Of a stretch of 16,263 bases of DNA, positions 14,357-16,263 are shown in pieces. The DNA is from Treponema sp. UBA3870. Lineage in GTDB: Bacteria > Spirochaetota > Spirochaetia > Treponematales > Treponemataceae. The position numbers and the translations under genes were made by a program. Position 1 is the first letter of the stretch. Each line of letters starts with the position of its first letter. The notes under the pieces were generated by a model. It ran no database searches and had not been told where the DNA came from. It was given only the letters and a program-made list of their open reading frames with translations. The DNA lies in contig DGGQ01000037.1 of assembly GCA_002392275.1 (NCBI GenBank), positions 1 through 16,263 on the forward strand. The letters are read 5' to 3'.

Positions 14357-14393
14357 AAAAAAATCCCCCGGGAAACAAAAGTTCTTCGGGGGA
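14357..14393 (-). terminator. Rho-independent terminator of the lipoprotein hydrolase gene
   Basis: TCCCCCG (14364-14370) and CGGGGGA (14387-14393) form a 7-bp GC-rich stem, extended inward by GAA/TTC pairing across a small mismatch. On the minus strand the stem is followed by seven T residues (14357-14363), the classic intrinsic signal. On the plus strand it follows the solute-binding/propeller stop by 9 nt, but lacks a T tract, so it may only partly serve that gene. Confidence 0.7.
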
Positions 14394-14417
14394 CCATCTG
14401 CAATCAATTTTCAGACG

Positions 14418-15719
14418 CTATTTGGACAGGTCAAGTTCAATCTGCGCGTAGAAAGCAAAAGAGGGGTCGTTTCTTTCGTAAAGATTTTGTCTTGCCAAAT
14501 CAGCAGAACGGTCCACCCTGCCGCTGAAAACTTTTTTGCCCCTGTATTTTACAGTCACAGGCTCATCAAGGTCCATCATATCATCATTGAGCAAAATCGT
14601 CAGATGCCTGTAGTCGCAATGCTCAATGCTCACGGTATTGCCGTCATATTCCGCGACAATCTTTTTGTTGCGCTGCATTTCTTTTTTTGGAACCTTCAGC
14701 CAGTAGAAAGACGGAAAAAGCATTTCCTCCTGATTCCACACAACACGCTCTGGATACGGGTCCCTTGTGTACTGGTACATCCAGTCAATCGCGGCAGAAT
14801 CCACACCGTCCATCCAGTGTCCCTTGCCTTTCACTATGTTTCCATAATAGATGTAGCCATCGCTGTCGTCCGCGTGGAGTCTGGCCATTTCATCTATGCG
14901 TTTTTTGCACTCAAGATTCCTGTTATAATCACTGTCCTCGGAACCGCACCAAATCATAAACGGAGTGTTCCTAAGATTCAGAAGCGAAACGTCCCCAGGA
15001 TGACCTGCCATCATGGAAGCGGCTGCCCAGTAATCGGCATGACGTGGCGCAAGTCTCCACACACCGTCCCCACCGGCCGAATAGCCAAGAATATAAACCT
15101 TGTTGGGGTTCACATCCATAAACACAACGGCCATCTGGATTATGGCGGAATAGAATGCGTCGGCATCGTTACAGAAATGCAGGTCCCAGGTATTGAATGC
15201 GGCACGCGGACAAAGATACACATCCTCCGGTCGTGGATTGTAAAGTACCTTTTGGTTTTCCCACTGTCCGTCATTCACCTCGGGAGCAGCACCACCACCG
15301 CCATGGAGCGAAATGAAGAGCGCGCGTCCATCCTCAGGAACCTTTGACTCGTCATACCTCCAGTACAGCGGCATGGTGTTTCCGTTGATTTTCAGCGTCC
15401 GGGATTTCCATGCATCATAGTATTTGTTGTAAACATTCTCGGCCCATTCGTCAAATTCTTCGTCAAGGATTTCGTAAATCTCATCTTCCGAAATTTCCTC
15501 ATCCTCTTCGTATTCATCGTCGTACTCATCATCGTAGTCCTCATAGTCGTACTCATCGTCAAAACTTTCATCTGAATCGTCGCTGTCATCCACGCCCGGC
15601 AAAATGAAACTCGCCTTCATGCTTGACTTCTGTTCCCCGGACGACGAACCGCCACAGCCACAAAGCAGAATCGACAGTGCGGCTGAAAGGACCAGAACGG
15701 ACCTGCAAACTTTTTTCAC
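14418..15719 (-). CDS. Lipoprotein with acidic tether and alpha/beta-hydrolase (esterase-like) domain
   Basis: A 433-residue product, starting at a GTG. The N-terminus is a lipoprotein signal with lipobox LCGC (19-22), so C22 would be lipidated. Residues about 44-96 are an extremely acidic Asp/Glu/Tyr tract. The alpha/beta-hydrolase domain (about 110-320) has HGGGG (139-143) as oxyanion loop, the nucleophile elbow GYSAGG (212-217, S214), a likely acid in GSEDSD (259-264), and H301 in KGKGHWMDG. This pattern resembles polyhydroxybutyrate-depolymerase/feruloyl-esterase-like enzymes. A further C-terminal beta-rich region (about 345-433) may be an accessory domain. It is predicted to sit on the cell surface or periplasmic side of a membrane and hydrolyse an ester; the substrate is unknown. 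It is convergent with the solute-binding/propeller gene and may be unrelated to it. Confidence 0.8.
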   Translation of the reverse strand: MKKVCRSVLVLSAALSILLCGCGGSSSGEQKSSMKASFILPGVDDSDDSDESFDDEYDYEDYDDEYDDEYEEDEEISEDEIYEILDEEFDEWAENVYNKYYDAWKSRTLKINGNTMPLYWRYDESKVPEDGRALFISLHGGGGAAPEVNDGQWENQKVLYNPRPEDVYLCPRAAFNTWDLHFCNDADAFYSAIIQMAVVFMDVNPNKVYILGYSAGGDGVWRLAPRHADYWAAASMMAGHPGDVSLLNLRNTPFMIWCGSEDSDYNRNLECKKRIDEMARLHADDSDGYIYYGNIVKGKGHWMDGVDSAAIDWMYQYTRDPYPERVVWNQEEMLFPSFYWLKVPKKEMQRNKKIVAEYDGNTVSIEHCDYRHLTILLNDDMMDLDEPVTVKYRGKKVFSGRVDRSADLARQNLYERNDPSFAFYAQIELDLSK

Positions 15720-15726
15720 GCTCTCA

Positions 15727-15730
15727 CTCC
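15727..15730 (-). promoter_or_regulatory. Shine-Dalgarno GGAG deciding the GTG start of the lipoprotein gene
   Basis: On the minus strand GGAG lies 7 nt before the GTG at 15719. Starting there gives a textbook lipoprotein signal peptide (M-K-K-V-C-R-S-V...). The longer in-frame TTG at 15737 overlaps no ribosome site and adds acidic and aromatic residues ahead of the signal. Confidence 0.65.
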
Positions 15731-15759
15731 AAATCAAAATTACGCGGCACCAATTCCAG

Positions 15760-15797
15760 AAAAACTAGTGGAAACCTCGAAAAACTTCAGTTTCTAG
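15760..15797 (-). terminator. Possible terminator of the rubrerythrin gene
   Basis: On the minus strand CTAGAAAC (from 15797) can pair with GTTT and CTAG (down to 15765) with a 3-nt bulge, followed by five T residues (15760-15764). It lies 8 bp after the rubrerythrin stop. The stem is AT-rich and bulged, so this is tentative. Confidence 0.35.
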
Positions 15798-15804
15798 AGA
15801 TTGC

Positions 15805-16263
15805 CTAGTAGTTCTCCGCAAGCACCTGGAAATAGCTCTGGGGATGGTTGCACACAGGGCATACATCGGGAGCCTTTTTTCCCACACAGATGTGTCCACA
15901 GTTTGAGCACTGCCAGATTACATCTCCGTCCTTCGAGAAAACAAGGTCGCCCTCAACATTCGCAAGCAGCTTCCTGTATCTCTCCTCGTGTTTTTTTTCA
16001 ATCGCGGCGACACCCTCGAACATTTCCGCAATCCTGTCAAAACCTTCCTCGCGCGCAACCTTGGCAAAAGATGGATACATCTCCGTCCACTCGTGATTTT
16101 CGCCATCAGCAGCTGCCTTCAGATTTTCAGCCGTGGAGCCAATCCCCTGCAAAAGTTTGAACCAGAGCTTGGCATGTTCCTTTTCATTCGCGGCGGTCTC
16201 CTCAAAAATGGCGGCAATCTGGTTGAAGCCATCCTTCTTTGCCTTGGACGCAAAATACGTATA
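15805..16263 (-). CDS. Rubrerythrin (5' truncated by the window edge)
   Basis: The last 152 residues are visible; the frame is open at the right edge, so about 40 N-terminal residues are missing compared with typical rubrerythrins (about 190). The ferritin-like diiron domain is recognised by the helix FASKAKKDGFNQIAAIFEE, by EKEH in ANEKEHAKLW, and by the second pair in AAIEKKHEERY. The C-terminal rubredoxin domain has CSNC (visible residues 119-122) and CPVC (135-138), the four ligands of an Fe(SCys)4 centre. Rubrerythrins reduce hydrogen peroxide in the cytosol of anaerobes, using electrons passed through the rubredoxin centre. Its presence supports an anaerobic host. The promoter is outside the window, so regulation is not visible. 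Confidence 0.95.
   Translation of the reverse strand, partial: YTYFASKAKKDGFNQIAAIFEETAANEKEHAKLWFKLLQGIGSTAENLKAAADGENHEWTEMYPSFAKVAREEGFDRIAEMFEGVAAIEKKHEERYRKLLANVEGDLVFSKDGDVIWQCSNCGHICVGKKAPDVCPVCNHPQSYFQVLAENY

Noticed and set aside
14487..15347. A 286-codon open frame on the plus strand opposite the lipoprotein hydrolase
   Set aside because: It is antisense to the catalytic region of the hydrolase, with no family features; the minus-strand reading has a lipobox, catalytic motifs and a ribosome site.
15480..15570. Locally repeated TCATCGTA-like units that look like a tandem repeat or short array
   Set aside because: They are codon repeats for Asp/Glu/Tyr in the acidic tether; there is no repeat-spacer structure, so it is not a CRISPR array.
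15410..15607. A His/Arg-rich small open frame on the plus strand
   Set aside because: It is the complement of the Asp/Glu-rich tether codons, which read as His/Arg/Ser in reverse.

Overview
The window looks like chromosome from an anaerobic, host- or rumen-associated spirochaete, most likely Treponema. This is inferred from gene content: a Bat aerotolerance operon, a rubrerythrin, an AAA-like/PD-(D/E)XK protein of a type abundant in Treponema, and spirochaete-style solute-binding and lipoprotein genes. No rRNA, tRNA, CRISPR array or insertion sequence was seen. Both ends cut through genes: an AAA-like/nuclease protein on the left and a rubrerythrin on the right.

Left part (1-3930). A truncated AAA-like/PD-(D/E)XK protein is followed by a NeuB-family sialic acid synthase homologue. 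That gene meets a YbgC-type thioesterase end to end, 2 bp apart. A 240-bp intergenic stretch rich in inverted repeats separates the thioesterase from a metal-regulation pair: an unusual regulator joining an ArsR winged helix to an AraC DNA-binding domain, divergent from a small stand-alone heavy-metal-associated (HMA) protein. Their shared promoter region holds a 12-2-12 imperfect palindrome overlapping or abutting promoter elements for both genes, as expected of an ArsR/SmtB operator. No metal-transporting P-type ATPase is in view.

Centre (3920-11596). A compact minus-strand operon, in transcription order: MoxR AAA+ ATPase, DUF58 protein, BatD-like membrane protein, BatA (VWA), a BatB-BatC fusion (VWA plus TPR), a BatD-like protein ending in an SH3b domain, and an Smr-domain protein. 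Junctions are tight (4-bp ATGA overlaps, a TAATG overlap, a 49-nt overlap), so the products are probably made in fixed ratio. By family knowledge, MoxR and the VWA proteins act together as a chaperone-like or metal-dependent assembly at the inner membrane. The flanking secreted proteins and the TPR domain would sit on the periplasmic side.

Right part (11739-16263). Divergent from moxR is an 871-residue exported protein with a family-1 solute-binding domain at its N-terminus and a WD40-like beta-propeller at its C-terminus. It ends with a TPEGY...FYRSDL tail resembling the tail of bacterial WD40/caspase proteins. This is the most unusual gene in the window. It converges on a lipoprotein with a strongly acidic tether and an alpha/beta-hydrolase domain, with a rho-independent terminator between them. 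A rubrerythrin, cut by the window edge, closes the region.
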